Counted from the first letter of the stretch, positions 9,537 through 20,742 are shown. The stretch: DNA of 53,512 nucleotides from Lysobacteraceae bacterium (GCA_021604725.1 BQJN01000019.1:1-53512), one strand, 5' to 3'. Program-made: numbers and translations. The notes: generated from the letters alone by a model not told the origin.

Positions 9537-10229
9537 TCAGGACTGCAGTTGTTCCAATCGATAGCCGTAGTGATAAACGGAACTCAAGCGCCACCCCTCT
9601 TCTGGTGTTAGGCCCAGTTTGGCCCGAACACGACTCATGTGTGTATCGACGGTACGCGTGTTGACCGTGTCATTCAAGCCCCAAACTTCGCGCAATAGCT
9701 GTGCACGTGACAACACTCGACCATGATTTTCAAACAAATAGGCAGCCAACTCAAACTCTCGTTTGGTCAACACCAACAACTCATCATTCTTGTAGACTTC
9801 GCGGGTTTTGAGGTCCACGCGGTAAGGGTCCAAGGAAACCTCGCCATCTTTTTCGACACCTAGTCCGGCGCGACGCGCCACCGCGGACACACGAGCGATC
9901 AGTTCGTGCTGCTTGATGGGTTTGACCATATAGTCGTCTGCACCAGCACTAAGTGCTTCGACAATGTCACCCTCTTGATCACGCGCGGTGGCAAAAATGA
10001 TCGGCAATGACCAGTCGAGGTTTCTGCGCACCCAACGCAACACCTCAATCCCGCTCATATCCGGCACCATCCAGTCCAGGATAAGCATGTCAAAACCCTG
10101 ATCGGGCATGGCCCGTACAAACTGCCAGCCGCTACTCCACGACTGACATCGTATGCCGGCTTCCTCCAACCACAGTTCGATTAGACGTGATTGGTCCTCA
10201 TCATCTTCGAGCAAGCCGATTCTGACCAT
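9537..10229 (-). CDS. OmpR/PhoB-family response regulator, orphan
   Basis: DNA-binding response regulator of 230 residues. The receiver domain (1-118) has the acidic pocket Glu8/Asp9/Asp10, phospho-acceptor Asp52 (LDWMVPD), Thr81 and Lys103. The C-terminal winged-helix domain (about 130-228) has the typical LTKREFELAAYLFENHGRV and DTHMSRVRAKL segments. The start has an excellent ribosome-binding site (AAGGAG 8 bp before the ATG). No sensor kinase gene lies next to it; instead the FHA and SGNH genes follow, so it may receive its phosphate from a distant kinase and control those genes. Confidence 0.9.
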   Translation of the reverse strand: MVRIGLLEDDEDQSRLIELWLEEAGIRCQSWSSGWQFVRAMPDQGFDMLILDWMVPDMSGIEVLRWVRRNLDWSLPIIFATARDQEGDIVEALSAGADDYMVKPIKQHELIARVSAVARRAGLGVEKDGEVSLDPYRVDLKTREVYKNDELLVLTKREFELAAYLFENHGRVLSRAQLLREVWGLNDTVNTRTVDTHMSRVRAKLGLTPEEGWRLSSVYHYGYRLEQLQS

Positions 10230-10293
10230 TTCACAACTCCTTCGCTTGAGGCGTTACGTCAATTTGTTTTTGTACACGATTGACATGGTAGCA

Positions 10294-10315
10294 GAAAGGC
10301 GAGGCTTGCTCGCCC
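10294..10315 (-). terminator. Hairpin downstream of lysS
   Basis: Read leftward, GGCGAG-caagc-CTCGCC is followed by TTTCTGC, 96 bp after the lysS stop. The stem is short and the T-run weak, so this is a moderate terminator candidate separating the carAB-lysS block from the response-regulator gene. Confidence 0.45.
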
Positions 10316-10409
10316 TCGAGTCCGGAAATGTGACCCAAGTCCGGATTTATCCAAGAAGATCTATCTATGGATGCAGCGATCAAAGTGAATACCGGTTCAC
10401 CTTTAGCAG

Positions 10410-11900
10410 CTACGATGCCTCGGGACGCATATAAGGAAACAGCAGAACGTCGCGGATGGATGGCGAATCGGTCATCAACATGACCAGTCGATCAATGCCG
10501 ACGCCCTCCCCTGCTGTCGGCGGCATGCCATACTCCAGAGCGCGCACATAGTCGCCGTCGTAAAACATCGCTTCGGCATCGCCGGCCTCCTTGGCCTGAA
10601 CCTGTGCGCGGAACCGCTCTGCCTGATCTTCCGCATCGTTAAGCTCAGAAAAACCATTGGCAATTTCGCGTCCGGCAATAAACAGCTCAAAACGATCGGT
10701 AACAGACGGGTCATCGTTGCTGCGTCGTGCCAATGGAGAAACCTCCGTTGGATAGGCGGTGATGAACGTCGGTTGCACCAGCAAATGTTCAGCGGTGGTT
10801 TCAAAGATCTCAATCAAGATCTTGCCGACACCATCTTCTTTGCCTGGCTCAATGCCCAGCGTCTTGGCATATTCAAGCAAATACTCACGCTCACCCAGAC
10901 GCTTGGTATCCAGGGATGCGTTGTAACGAGCCACCGCTTGTTCGACAGTCAGGCGCTCGAAAGGACGTGAAAAGTCGATTGTTTGTTCTTGATAAACAAT
11001 ACTTTCCTGGCCGAACAAATGCTGACACATGCCTCGCAGCATCTGCTCGGTGAGATCCATCATGTCATGATAGGTGGCGTAGGCCTGGTAGAACTCAAGC
11101 ATCGTGAACTCGGGATTGTGCCGAGTTGAAACACCCTCGTTTCTGAAGTTTCGATTGATCTCGTAAACCCGTTCGAAGCCACCGACCACCAAACGCTTCA
11201 AAAACAGCTCAGGCGCGATTCGCAGATACAGGTCAATATCCAGAGCATTGTGATGGGTCACAAACGGGCGAGCCGCAGCACCACCTGGAATCAACTGCAT
11301 CATTGGCGTCTCAACTTCCAGGAATTCGCGCTCCGGTGCCTCCATGAAGTCTCGTATGTATCTGATCATTCGCGACCGCACTATGAACACGCGACGCGAG
11401 TGCTCATTCATGATCAGGTCGAGATAACGCTGACGATAGCGGATCTCCTGATCGGCCAGGCCATGAAACTTTTCCGGCAGTGGCCGCAATGACTTGGTCA
11501 ACAGTTGCAACTCGCTGACCGTCACCGTCAGCTCATCGGTGCGTGTCTTGAATAGCGTGCCTGCAGCGCCAACGATGTCGCCGATATCCCAGGTCTTGAA
11601 GTCTGCGTACTGCCCCTCGGGCAGTGAATCGCGTTGGATATACAGCTGAATACGCCCACTGCCATCCTGAATTTGTACGAAGGACGCCTTGCCCATCACA
11701 CGTTTTGCCATGATGCGGCCAGCGACGCGCACGCCTATTGAGTTGGCTTCGAGTGTTTCGCGGTCAGAGGCATCGTAGGCCTCATGCAGGGCGGCCGACT
11801 GATGCTCGACGTTAAAGGCGTTTGGAAAGGCAAATCCGCGCTCGCGCATCGCCGCCAGCTTTTGCCGACGTTCAGCGATCAAATGGTTTTCTTCAGTCAT
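10410..11900 (-). CDS. lysS: Lysyl-tRNA synthetase (class II)
   Basis: Charges tRNA-Lys with lysine. At 496 residues it has the class II layout: an N-terminal OB-fold anticodon-binding domain (about 55-160) and a catalytic domain with motif 2 [18 protein letters not shown] and motif 3 [12 protein letters not shown]. Its ATG overlaps the prfB stop by 4 bases (ATGA), so lysS is translationally coupled to prfB, an order shared with many gammaproteobacteria. It is the last gene of the leftward carAB-greA-recJ-prfB-lysS run. Confidence 0.97.
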   Translation of the reverse strand: MTEENHLIAERRQKLAAMRERGFAFPNAFNVEHQSAALHEAYDASDRETLEANSIGVRVAGRIMAKRVMGKASFVQIQDGSGRIQLYIQRDSLPEGQYADFKTWDIGDIVGAAGTLFKTRTDELTVTVSELQLLTKSLRPLPEKFHGLADQEIRYRQRYLDLIMNEHSRRVFIVRSRMIRYIRDFMEAPEREFLEVETPMMQLIPGGAAARPFVTHHNALDIDLYLRIAPELFLKRLVVGGFERVYEINRNFRNEGVSTRHNPEFTMLEFYQAYATYHDMMDLTEQMLRGMCQHLFGQESIVYQEQTIDFSRPFERLTVEQAVARYNASLDTKRLGEREYLLEYAKTLGIEPGKEDGVGKILIEIFETTAEHLLVQPTFITAYPTEVSPLARRSNDDPSVTDRFELFIAGREIANGFSELNDAEDQAERFRAQVQAKEAGDAEAMFYDGDYVRALEYGMPPTAGEGVGIDRLVMLMTDSPSIRDVLLFPYMRPEAS

Positions 11901-12992
11901 AATCCTGCCTTCAGGCTGGTTTCTACAAACGGGTCAAGATCTCCATCCAAAACCGCCTGGGTGTTTCCAATCTCGACCCCGGTACGCAGATCCTTGATGC
12001 GCGACTGGTCAAGTACGTACGATCGAATCTGGCTGCCCCAGCCGATATCGCTTTTCGATTCTTCACTGGCCTGTTGCTCAGCTCGCCTTTTTTGCATCTC
12101 AAGCTCATACAGCTTGGCCTTGAGCTGCTTCATCGCCGTCGCCTTGTTCTTGTGTTGCGAGCGATCGTTTTGGCACTGCACGACGGTGCCCGACGGCTCG
12201 TGCGTGATGCGCACAGCCGACTCGGTGCGGTTGACGTGCTGCCCACCGGCGCCACTGGCCCGGTACACATCGATGCGCAGATCAGCGGGATTGATATCGA
12301 TATCAATATCGTCATCAACTTCCGGCGAGACAAAAACCGCGGCAAACGAGGTATGTCTTCGGTTTCCTGAGTCAAACGGCGACTTTCGAACCAGTCGATG
12401 GACGCCAGTCTCAGTGCGACCCCAGCCGTAGGCATAGTCGCCTTCGACACGAATCGTTGCGCTCTTGATACCAGCGACGTCGCCAGCCGAAGCCTCAATC
12501 AGCTCGGTCTTCCACTCGCGCCGCTCGCACCAGCGCAGGTACATACGGAGCAACATCTCCGCCCAATCCTGAGCCTCAGTACCGCCGGAGCCAGCCTGAA
12601 TTTCTATGAATGCGTTGTTGACGTCCATTTCGCCAGAAAACATGCGCTGGAACTCGAGCTTTTCAACCGTGGCCGACAAGCGCGCTACGTCACGCTCAAT
12701 GCCACGGACGGTGTCGGGGTCATCTTCTTCCGCGGCCATCTCCAACAATTCTTCGGCGTCATCCAGCCCCGACTGGATCTGATCGAGCATACTCACCACA
12801 TCATCGAGCCGAGCACGTTCCTTGCCCAAGGCCTGGGCACGCTCCGGATCATCCCAAACATCGGGCTGTTCCAGCTCCATGCTGACTTCGGTCAGCCGAT
12901 CTTTCTTCTCAGCATAGTCAAAGATACCCCCTAAGGGCATCCGAGCGCCCTCTGAGGTCGTCAATCTGACTGCGTAATGGGTTGAGTTCCAT
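11897..12992 (-). CDS. prfB: Peptide chain release factor 2, with programmed +1 frameshift
   Basis: Release factor that recognises UGA and UAA. The gene is read in two frames. The first starts at the ATG at 12992 ([13 protein letters not shown]) and runs 24 codons to an in-frame TGA at 12920-12918; a +1 shift on CTT then continues with GAC and 339 further residues, giving 364 residues in all (E. coli RF2 is 365). The specificity tripeptide SPF (KSPFDSG) and the catalytic GGQ motif ([12 protein letters not shown]) are intact. Any annotation starting at 12964 uses a shadow start. The gene lies between recJ (81 bp upstream) and lysS (4-base overlap). Confidence 0.97.
12917..12932 (-). promoter_or_regulatory. 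prfB programmed +1 frameshift site
   Basis: Read leftward the site is AGGGGGTATCTTTGAC: an internal Shine-Dalgarno-like AGGGGG (12932-12927), a 3-base spacer, the slippery CTT (12923-12921) and the stop TGA followed by C. This matches the classical autoregulatory element: when RF2 is scarce the ribosome stalls at UGA, shifts +1 and makes full-length RF2. Confidence 0.97.
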
Positions 12993-13073
12993 GTCGAGAC
13001 GTCAATTCGTTTAAACGCGCAATTCTAACCGTTGCAGCAAACTGTTGGGCGAAAATTTTGGCTGCCAGCGCGA

Positions 13074-14798
13074 TCAGGCGTCCACCTGACCCTGAATCAA
13101 CAGTTGCAGGCGAGCCACACCCTGATAAACATTGATATCAAGCGAATAGACCAGACGCACCAGGCCACTGAGTTCGCCAACCGGTGCCCGAAACCAGATC
13201 GCATCAAAAATACGCCGACTGCCGTCCGGTTTTAGGCGCAGTTTCAGGTGGCCATCGCCGACAACACGCTGTTCCATCACTTCGAACAGGTTGTCGAACT
13301 GCGGCTCTGGAAAGGCCTGTCCCCACGGGCCTGCTGCAGCCAGCTTGGCCGCCATTTCAATGCGCATCTGTTCACATTCCAATGGCCCATCAGAGGTCAA
13401 AACAGCTTCAAACTGGGACGGTTGTGAGACCCGCCGCACAGCTTGATCTACTGCTTTTGAAAACTCGGCCAGGTGTCGCTTGTGCAAGGAAAGCCCAGCG
13501 GCCATGGCGTGACCGCCGAAGCGTTCAATCATGCCTGGCTGCCCAGCGTCGACCTCGGCCAACACGTCGCGCAAATGAATGCCGCGCACCGATCGCCCAG
13601 ACCCCTTCAATAGGTCAGCCCCTTCGTGCTCTGGTGCAAACACAATGGTAGGCCGAACCAGCCGTTCCTTGACACGTGAGGCCAAAAGCCCAACCACGCC
13701 CTGGTGCCAATCAGGCTGAAAAAGCACGACCGCATGTGGCAGCTTGTCCAGGCCGATTGAAGCAAGCGCCTGATCGACAGCGACCGTTGCTTGAGCCTCC
13801 ATCTCACTTTGCAAGTTGCGTCTGTCCTTGTTGATTTCATCCAGGCGCAGCGCCAGTTCCATAGCGCTTTCTGGCTGGTCAGCGAGCAAACACTCGATTC
13901 CCACGCGCATGTCTTCCAGTCGACCGGCAGCATTGAGTCTTGGCGCCACTGCGAAAGCCAGGTCGCTGGCGGTGGCGCGATCAATATCCCGCCCGGCAAT
14001 GTTCATCAGGGCTTCAATACCGGCATTACCCCGTTGCCGAATCCGCCGCAAGCCCTGATCCACCAAAATCCGGTTGTTGTGATCCAACGGCACCAGGTCG
14101 GCGACCGTACCCAGCGCCACCAACTCAAGCAAAGGGGCCATCGACGGCGGTGACTGGTCCTTGAACCAACCACGTCGCTTCAATTCCGCCCGCAAGGCAG
14201 CCATCAAATAAAACATCACGCCAACGCCAGCAATGGCCTTCGAGGGGAATTGGCATTCGGGCTGGTTTGGGTTGACGATCGCCACAGCGGCCGGCAGCGT
14301 TTCGCCCGGCAAGTGGTGATCGGTGACGATAACATCGATTCCCAAACGATTTGCAGCGTCCACGCCGTCAACACTGCTGATGCCATTGTCTACGGTCACG
14401 ATCAGTTGCGGTCGGCTGTCGGCGATGGAGGCTACCAGACCGGTACTTAGGCCATACCCGTACTCAAAGCGATCGGGAACACGATAATCGACCCAATCAA
14501 TACCGAAGGCTCGCATTGCTCGAATGGCCACAGCAACGCCGGTCGCACCGTCCGCGTCAAAATCGCCCACCACCACTATTCGTTCTTGCCGAACCGCGGC
14601 ATCAGCAAGCCGGGAGCACGCCCGATCAATGGCGTGCAGTTCCGCCGGAGGCAACATGGCGTTCAATCGATACTGCAGCTGGCCCTCGTCATGAATACCA
14701 CGAGCGCGGTAGACCCGGTCCAACAGCGGGTCAATGTTCGGCAATGGTGAGCCGGATACTGGCCTGCGTTGCAGTCGAGGCTGGGTGTTCATCGGCAT
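13074..14798 (-). CDS. recJ: Single-stranded-DNA-specific exonuclease RecJ
   Basis: 5'-to-3' single-strand exonuclease used in RecF-pathway recombination and mismatch repair. The 574 residues match the family length. DHH-phosphoesterase motifs are present: VVGDFDADGATG with Asp79, Asp81 and Asp83, the namesake DHH (VIVTDHHLPGE, about 155-165), and a DHHA1-type GGHAMAAG segment (about residues 445-455). The C-terminal OB domain follows. The start overlaps the end of the rpfE-like gene by 10 bp, so the two are cotranscribed. prfB follows after 81 bp. Confidence 0.96.
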   Translation of the reverse strand: MPMNTQPRLQRRPVSGSPLPNIDPLLDRVYRARGIHDEGQLQYRLNAMLPPAELHAIDRACSRLADAAVRQERIVVVGDFDADGATGVAVAIRAMRAFGIDWVDYRVPDRFEYGYGLSTGLVASIADSRPQLIVTVDNGISSVDGVDAANRLGIDVIVTDHHLPGETLPAAVAIVNPNQPECQFPSKAIAGVGVMFYLMAALRAELKRRGWFKDQSPPSMAPLLELVALGTVADLVPLDHNNRILVDQGLRRIRQRGNAGIEALMNIAGRDIDRATASDLAFAVAPRLNAAGRLEDMRVGIECLLADQPESAMELALRLDEINKDRRNLQSEMEAQATVAVDQALASIGLDKLPHAVVLFQPDWHQGVVGLLASRVKERLVRPTIVFAPEHEGADLLKGSGRSVRGIHLRDVLAEVDAGQPGMIERFGGHAMAAGLSLHKRHLAEFSKAVDQAVRRVSQPSQFEAVLTSDGPLECEQMRIEMAAKLAAAGPWGQAFPEPQFDNLFEVMEQRVVGDGHLKLRLKPDGSRRIFDAIWFRAPVGELSGLVRLVYSLDINVYQGVARLQLLIQGQVDA

Positions 14799-15706
14799 CG
14801 ATACTCGCGAAGGTCAATCAAAGGTAGCGTCTTTCTGCGCCAAAAAGACCAGCGATCGAAGCGCACCTGTGGACCATCGGCAAAGATCACCGAGCCCCTG
14901 GATTTGATGGCCGCTGCGACGTGCTGCGCCAACACAGACTCCTCCACCAACAGCTTCCCGTCAATGCCAGCCAGGCAATATATGCCTGGTTCTCCATTGT
15001 TCGCCGACAGCATGTCCAACAATGCCGTCAGTGTCGGATCAATCGCCTCGCCAGCCGGCCCCTGGGCAGCGCTGCCACCTGGCCAACGTCCTTGCCCCCA
15101 TGGCCACAGCGAGTTGAAACCCTGAACATTGTGATGACGAGCCAACACCTGAGACTCATTAATCAACTGATGCCAAACCCCCGCACCATCGCCGCTCGGC
15201 ATGGCGTCCAGCAGGGATTGTTCCATCGCCATATCTGGTGCCGTGAAGTGCGTAACCCTACCTGGTTCGGCGACTGCCAAAAATCCCAGCTTGCCCGCAC
15301 GCTGCAACTGAATGCCTAGTGTGTCGGCACTGCGAATGAGTTCATCGGCGTATTGGTCAGGAATGCTGCAATCATTGGGGCAAGCGTGAATGGTTACGTC
15401 GGACATGCCAGTGGCCATCAGCACGGGCTGTAGCCAAACGCCATCACTTTGCATCGGCACAGGCAGCTCGCATTTTCTGGCCATGGCCTGAGCCACCGGT
15501 GGCTGGCCCAGTTGACCGGTGACCGCCCAAAACAACTGCTCGGCGATGCCATCACAGGGCGCGGTGCTGGTCACGCCCTTGCCCAGCGAACGCTCCAATT
15601 CGGTACGGTATTGAGCGGTTAGTTGCTGCGCCAAGGCCCCCAACGGAGGCAATAGCACAACAGGACGTTGTGGAGATAGGGTCATAGTCGGTGCGGTGTC
15701 GCCCAC
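14789..15706 (-). CDS. RpfE-like conserved protein encoded between greA and recJ
   Basis: A 305-residue protein, soluble by appearance, with no catalytic motif I can name. Its position immediately before recJ and after greA is where Xanthomonas encodes RpfE, often annotated as phosphoglycerate-mutase-like regulatory protein; the assignment rests mainly on this position and general features such as the C-terminal FDRWSFWRRKTLPLIDL. The annotated start is GTG at 15706; an ATG at 15685 is the alternative, and neither has a good ribosome-binding site. The 3' end overlaps recJ by 10 bp. The function of the family is not established and none is claimed here. Confidence 0.6.
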   Translation of the reverse strand: MGDTAPTMTLSPQRPVVLLPPLGALAQQLTAQYRTELERSLGKGVTSTAPCDGIAEQLFWAVTGQLGQPPVAQAMARKCELPVPMQSDGVWLQPVLMATGMSDVTIHACPNDCSIPDQYADELIRSADTLGIQLQRAGKLGFLAVAEPGRVTHFTAPDMAMEQSLLDAMPSGDGAGVWHQLINESQVLARHHNVQGFNSLWPWGQGRWPGGSAAQGPAGEAIDPTLTALLDMLSANNGEPGIYCLAGIDGKLLVEESVLAQHVAAAIKSRGSVIFADGPQVRFDRWSFWRRKTLPLIDLREYRCR

Positions 15707-15775
15707 TGCCTCAACGCCAGTTGAGCACGGCCTGAAAAGCCGACCAATTCCATCGGCGACATTTTCGCGGACTGT

Positions 15776-16252
15776 TTAAACGTATTTGACCGACAAGATT
15801 TCCCAGCAACGCAAGCCGCCAGGGGCATCGACCTCGGCGATATCACCCTGCTCCTTGCCGATCAATGCTCGCGCAATCGGCGAACTGATCGAGATACGGT
15901 TTTGTTTGATATCAGCCTCCAGATCACCCACGATCTGATAGGTTTTTTGCTCACCACTGTCTTCATCTTCCAATTCGACGGTGGCACCAAAAACAACCCG
16001 TCCACGCGGATCGAGTCGCTGAATATCGATCACCTCAGCGTTGGCCAGGGCCCCTTCCAGCTCCTTGATGCGGCCTTCGGTAAAACCCTGTTGTTCGCGC
16101 GCTGCGTGATACTCCGCGTTCTCTTTCAAGTCGCCATGAGCACGTGCTTCAGCGATGGCGTTGACGATCTCCGGACGGACGGTGTTTTTCAAGTGTGACA
16201 ACTCCTCTCGAAGCTGTTTCTCACCCCTGACTGTCAGTGGTATCCGTTTCAT
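15776..16252 (-). CDS. greA: Transcription elongation factor GreA
   Basis: Rescues backtracked RNA polymerase by stimulating transcript cleavage. The length of 158 residues equals the E. coli protein. The N-terminal coiled coil (about 1-75) carries the acidic tip with [16 protein letters not shown], which reaches the polymerase active site, and the C-terminal FKBP-like domain follows. The ATG at 16252 has a strong AAGGAG ribosome-binding site. Only 10 bp separate it from carB upstream, so it belongs to the carAB transcript. Confidence 0.97.
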   Translation of the reverse strand: MKRIPLTVRGEKQLREELSHLKNTVRPEIVNAIAEARAHGDLKENAEYHAAREQQGFTEGRIKELEGALANAEVIDIQRLDPRGRVVFGATVELEDEDSGEQKTYQIVGDLEADIKQNRISISSPIARALIGKEQGDIAEVDAPGGLRCWEILSVKYV

Positions 16253-16262
16253 ATCAACTCCT

Positions 16263-19200
16263 TCAGGACAGTTCCTGATGTAATTCCTGAACTGATTTCA
16301 GGTCTGAAAATGGGTCGTAGTCCAGCGCCGCCAAGGTCGCGGCCGCTCCTGCCACTGTCGTTGAATAGGTCACTTTGCGCTGCAATGCCGCGCGTCGGAT
16401 GGAAGCCGAATCGGCAATCGCCTGACCACCCTCAGTGGTATTGACAATGAAGTGAATCTCATCGTTCTTGATCATGTCGACGATGTGCGGCCGACCTTCC
16501 ACCACCTTGTTGATGCGGTCGCATTCAATGCCGGCGTCGACCAGCGCTTGCTGGGTTCCGCCGGTAGCGACCAGGTCAAAACCGCGACGACGCAGTTCCC
16601 TGGCCACCTCGATGGTGCGCGACTTGTCAGCGTCGCGAACACTCAGGAAGGCACGACCTCCGGTTGGCGCCACCACACCAACAGCGATCAATGACTTGGC
16701 AAAGGCCAGGCCGAACGAAGCGCCAACGCCCATCACTTCACCGGTTGAGCGCATTTCCGGACCTAGGATCGGGTCTGCACCGGCAAACTTGATGAACGGA
16801 AATACGGGTTGTTTCACCGAGAAATATTTCGGTACAACCTCTCGGGTCACCCCTTGCTGTTCCAGTGATTGGCCAACCATGCAGCGAGCGGCAACCTTGG
16901 CCAGCGGAATGCCGCAGGCTTTGGACACAAATGGCACAGTCCGCGACGCTCTTGGATTAACCTCAAGTACAAAGATTTCGTCGCCCTGTATGGCGAACTG
17001 AGTATTCATCAGCCCGACCACACCCAAACCACGGGCCATTTTCTCGACCTGGATGTCCAACTCAGCGCGAATGGCCGGACTCAAAGAGTGCGGTGGCAGT
17101 GAACAGCAGGAATCACCCGAATGGACGCCAGCCTGTTCGATATGTTCCATCACACCGCCAATGACTACGCGCTCGCCATCACAAAGCGCGTCAACATCGA
17201 CTTCAATGGCATGGTCGAGGAAGCGATCAAGCAACACTGGCGAATCGTTGGAGACAGCAACAGCCTCGGTAATGTACCGCTTGAGTTCCTTGCGTCCATG
17301 AACAATATCCATGGCGCGGCCACCCAGAACATATGAAGGTCTAACCACCAGCGGATAGCCAATCTCTTCAGCCAGCGTTAGTGCCTCTTCGAGGTTTCTT
17401 GCCGTTCTGTTCGGTGGCTGCTTCAAATCCAGTTTGTGCAGCAATTTCTGGAATCGCTCGCGGTCTTCAGCCAGATCAATCGAGTCCGGCGAAGTACCGA
17501 TAATGGGCACGCCTTCGCGCTCCAGATCACGAGCCAGTTTTAGCGGAGTTTGCCCACCATACTGGACAATCACGCCTTTCGGCTTTTCCAGATCAACGAT
17601 TTCGAGTACGTCTTCCAGGGTCAGCGGCTCAAAGAACAGCCGGTCGGAGGTGTCGTAATCGGTGGATACCGTTTCCGGGTTGCAATTGACCATGATGGTC
17701 TCGTAACCATCATCGCGCAGCGCCAGGGCCGCGTGCACACAGCAGTAATCGAACTCAATACCCTGCCCAATGCGGTTCGGTCCACCGCCGAGCACGATAA
17801 TTTTCTCTCGATCGGTAGGTTCTGCCTCGCACTCACGCTCATAGCTGGAATACATGTAGGCGGTGGTAGCGGCGAACTCGGCAGCGCAGGAATCGACACG
17901 CTTGTATACGGGCCGGATACCCAAACGACGTCGCGCAACACGAACGTCCGCTTCGCTGCAGCCCATCAACTGCGCCATGCGCGCATCGGAGAACCCCTTA
18001 CGCTTTAGTTGCCACATGCGATCGGCGTCGATACTGGACAGTGGCGCCCCCTCTAGCGTCGATTCTTCGCGGATCAAGTCCTCGATCTGCACCAAAAACC
18101 AGGGGTCAATTTTGGTCAGCTCATGCACCCGGTCGAGCGTATAGCCACGCCGAAAGGCATCACCGACATAGAGCAGGCGATCGGGACCGGCCTGTCGCAA
18201 CTCGTGCTTGAGTCTAGTCTCGGCGTCGCCGTTTTCATCCTCCGCCATGATTGGGTTGAGCCCGTTCAAGCCGGTCTCCATGCTGCGCAAGGCCTTGTTC
18301 AAGGATTCCTGAAAGGTGCGCCCAATACCCATGGCCTCGCCCACTGACTTCATCTGCGTGGTCAGACGTGCTTCGGCCTGCGGGAACTTCTCAAAGGTGA
18401 AACGCGGAATCTTGGTGACCACGTAGTCGATGCTGGGCTCGAACGACGCGGGGGTAGCGCCGCCGGTGATCTCGTTGCGCAACTCATCCAGGGTGTAGCC
18501 AACAGCCAGCTTTGCTGCAACTTTGGCGATCGGAAAACCGGTGGCCTTGGAGGCCAAGGCCGATGATCGCGACACCCGCGGATTCATTTCAATCACGATC
18601 AAGCGACCGTCGTCCGGATTGACCGCAAACTGAACGTTGGAGCCACCAGTATCGACACCAATCTTGCGCAATACCGCCAGTGAGGCGTTGCGCATAATCT
18701 GGTATTCCTTGTCAGTCAGCGTCTGCGCTGGAGCAACGGTGATGGAATCGCCAGTATGCACACCCATCGGGTCGAGGTTTTCGATAGAGCAGACGATGAT
18801 GCAGTTGTCGGCGCTGTCGCGCACCACTTCCATTTCGTACTCTTTCCACCCCAGCACTGATTCCTCAAGCTGCACTTCGGTGGTTGGTGACAAGTCCAGT
18901 CCGTGCTCGACAATCTCCTCAAATTCTTCGATGTTGTAGGCGATGCCACCACCGCTGCCGCCCATGGTGAACGACGGGCGAATGATGGTCGGAAAACCAA
19001 TGGATTTTTGAGCGTCCAGCGCCTCTTCGAGGCTATGTGCCATGACAGCGCGTGGCGATGCCAGACCGATATCGTCCATGGCCTGGCGAAATTGGGCGCG
19101 ATCCTCGGCCATATCAATCGCTTCGCGGCTGGCACCGATCATCTCGACGCCATGTTTTTTCAACACCCCTTCGCGTGCCAGATCAAGGGCGCAATTCAGT

Positions 19201-19484
19201 CCGGTCTGCCCGCCCATGGTGGGCAGCAAGGCATCGGGCTGTTCGCGTTCGATGATTTTCTCTACCGCTCGCCAGTGCACCGGCTCGATGTAGATGCGAT
19301 CGGCCATCTCTGGGTCGGTCATGATGGTCGCCGGGTTCGAGTTGACCAAAATAACGCGATACCCTTCCTCTTTCAGCGCCTTGCATGCTTGCGCACCGGA
19401 GTAATCAAACTCACAAGCCTGACCGATCACGATCGGGCCGGCGCCGATGATGAGTACGCTTTTTATGTCAGTCCGCTTAGGCAT
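16263..19484 (-). CDS. carB: Carbamoyl-phosphate synthase large subunit
   Basis: Makes carbamoyl phosphate from bicarbonate, ammonia (channelled from CarA) and two ATP, for arginine and pyrimidine synthesis. The 1,073 residues match the family. It contains two homologous ATP-grasp halves (the first with [16 protein letters not shown], the second with [16 protein letters not shown]) and a C-terminal MGS-like allosteric domain (about 935-1073) that in E. coli binds UMP and ornithine. carA ends 61 bp upstream and greA starts 10 bp downstream. Confidence 0.98.
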   Translation of the reverse strand: MPKRTDIKSVLIIGAGPIVIGQACEFDYSGAQACKALKEEGYRVILVNSNPATIMTDPEMADRIYIEPVHWRAVEKIIEREQPDALLPTMGGQTGLNCALDLAREGVLKKHGVEMIGASREAIDMAEDRAQFRQAMDDIGLASPRAVMAHSLEEALDAQKSIGFPTIIRPSFTMGGSGGGIAYNIEEFEEIVEHGLDLSPTTEVQLEESVLGWKEYEMEVVRDSADNCIIVCSIENLDPMGVHTGDSITVAPAQTLTDKEYQIMRNASLAVLRKIGVDTGGSNVQFAVNPDDGRLIVIEMNPRVSRSSALASKATGFPIAKVAAKLAVGYTLDELRNEITGGATPASFEPSIDYVVTKIPRFTFEKFPQAEARLTTQMKSVGEAMGIGRTFQESLNKALRSMETGLNGLNPIMAEDENGDAETRLKHELRQAGPDRLLYVGDAFRRGYTLDRVHELTKIDPWFLVQIEDLIREESTLEGAPLSSIDADRMWQLKRKGFSDARMAQLMGCSEADVRVARRRLGIRPVYKRVDSCAAEFAATTAYMYSSYERECEAEPTDREKIIVLGGGPNRIGQGIEFDYCCVHAALALRDDGYETIMVNCNPETVSTDYDTSDRLFFEPLTLEDVLEIVDLEKPKGVIVQYGGQTPLKLARDLEREGVPIIGTSPDSIDLAEDRERFQKLLHKLDLKQPPNRTARNLEEALTLAEEIGYPLVVRPSYVLGGRAMDIVHGRKELKRYITEAVAVSNDSPVLLDRFLDHAIEVDVDALCDGERVVIGGVMEHIEQAGVHSGDSCCSLPPHSLSPAIRAELDIQVEKMARGLGVVGLMNTQFAIQGDEIFVLEVNPRASRTVPFVSKACGIPLAKVAARCMVGQSLEQQGVTREVVPKYFSVKQPVFPFIKFAGADPILGPEMRSTGEVMGVGASFGLAFAKSLIAVGVVAPTGGRAFLSVRDADKSRTIEVARELRRRGFDLVATGGTQQALVDAGIECDRINKVVEGRPHIVDMIKNDEIHFIVNTTEGGQAIADSASIRRAALQRKVTYSTTVAGAAATLAALDYDPFSDLKSVQELHQELS

Positions 19485-19545
19485 GGTCTGGCTGGTTCCG
19501 CTAGTTATTCAGTTCAGGTCATTGCTCGGCTTGGCATTCTGCCGA

Positions 19546-20670
19546 TTACCGCTGCGTCATCATGTCTACGAAGCGATCAAACAGGGGGGCCACATCGTGT
19601 GGACCGGGGCTCGCCTCGGGGTGCCCTTGAAAGCTGTATGCCGGCACATCGGTTCGCTCGATACCTTGCAACGAGTCATCGAACAAGGAACGGTGTGTTG
19701 CCCGGACGTTGTCGGGCAAACTGCCCTCATCTACGGCGAAGCCGTGATTCTGGCTGCTGATCATCACCCGGCGAGACTCAAGATCAATCACCGGATGGTT
19801 TGCACCATGGTGCCCGAACTTCATCTTCACCGACTGTGCACCCGAGGCCAGGCCCAATAACTGGTGACCAAGGCAGATGCCGAAGATCGGCACGTCGGCA
19901 CGGATGATCGCCTGGATCGCCTCAATCGCGTAGGTGCAAGGTTCTGGGTCGCCCGGGCCGTTCGACAGGAACACGCCATCGGGTTCCAGCATCAACACTT
20001 CGCTGGCGGGCGTTTGCGCGGGAACCACGGTCACCTTGCACCCGCGATCGACCAACATGCGAAGAATATTGCGTTTGACGCCAAAATCGTAGGCGACCAC
20101 ATGGAACTTAAGCTCCCCGGCTTCCTTAAAGCCGGCCTGTTCCAAATCCCAGGTGCCAGTCTCAAAACTGTAAGGCTGATCTACACTGACCACCTTGGCA
20201 AGATCCATGCCCTTCAGGCCCGGAAAAGACTTGGCTTTCTCAATCGCCGCATCGGCATCACAATCGTCACCGGCCATAATGCAGCCGTTGAGTGCGCCGA
20301 CATCACGCAGCTTGCGAGTCAGCGCACGTGTATCCACCTCACTAATCGCCACTACATCGCGCTCGCGCAGGAACGTCTCAAGATCTGATTCACTGCGCCA
20401 GTTGCTGGCCAGCAATGGCAAGTCGCGGATGATCAAACCAGCGGCAAAGGGTTGCCGAGATTCGTTGTCTTGGTCGGTGCAACCAGTATTGCCGATGTGC
20501 GGATAGGTCAGGGTAACCAACTGGCGCGCATAGGACGGATCCGTAAGAATCTCCTGATAGCCGGTCATGGCCGTATTGAATACGACCTCGCCGATTGTGG
20601 TGCCGTCGGCACCGATGGCGCGTCCGTGGTAGAGGCTGCCGTCTTCAAGTGCAAGTACTGCTGGTCGCAT
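19546..20670 (-). CDS. carA: Carbamoyl-phosphate synthase small subunit (glutaminase)
   Basis: Hydrolyses glutamine and passes ammonia to CarB. The start is the ATG at 20670 ([17 protein letters not shown]), where family similarity begins, giving 374 residues; the frame stays open 12 codons further upstream without support. The class I glutamine amidotransferase triad is visible: Cys in [13 protein letters not shown], and His/Glu in [14 protein letters not shown]. It heads the leftward carAB-greA-rpfE-like-recJ-prfB-lysS run. The leader holds a perfect 12-bp hairpin. In Xanthomonas dapB lies next to carA; here about 8 kb of other genes intervene. Confidence 0.97.
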   Translation of the reverse strand: MRPAVLALEDGSLYHGRAIGADGTTIGEVVFNTAMTGYQEILTDPSYARQLVTLTYPHIGNTGCTDQDNESRQPFAAGLIIRDLPLLASNWRSESDLETFLRERDVVAISEVDTRALTRKLRDVGALNGCIMAGDDCDADAAIEKAKSFPGLKGMDLAKVVSVDQPYSFETGTWDLEQAGFKEAGELKFHVVAYDFGVKRNILRMLVDRGCKVTVVPAQTPASEVLMLEPDGVFLSNGPGDPEPCTYAIEAIQAIIRADVPIFGICLGHQLLGLASGAQSVKMKFGHHGANHPVIDLESRRVMISSQNHGFAVDEGSLPDNVRATHRSLFDDSLQGIERTDVPAYSFQGHPEASPGPHDVAPLFDRFVDMMTQR

Positions 20671-20693
20671 GAGATACCGTCGCCCGATGCAAG

Positions 20694-20720
20694 AACGGGA
20701 GCGCATGATGCGCTCCCGTT
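20694..20720 (-). promoter_or_regulatory. Perfect hairpin in the carA leader
   Basis: AACGGGAGCGCA and its exact complement form a 12-bp stem with a 3-base loop, 24 bp upstream of the carA start. No T-run follows on either strand, so it is not a simple terminator. Its position inside the predicted leader suggests control of carA expression. Confidence 0.6.
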
Positions 20721-20742
20721 GTGCTGTTCATTCAGTTGGGGA

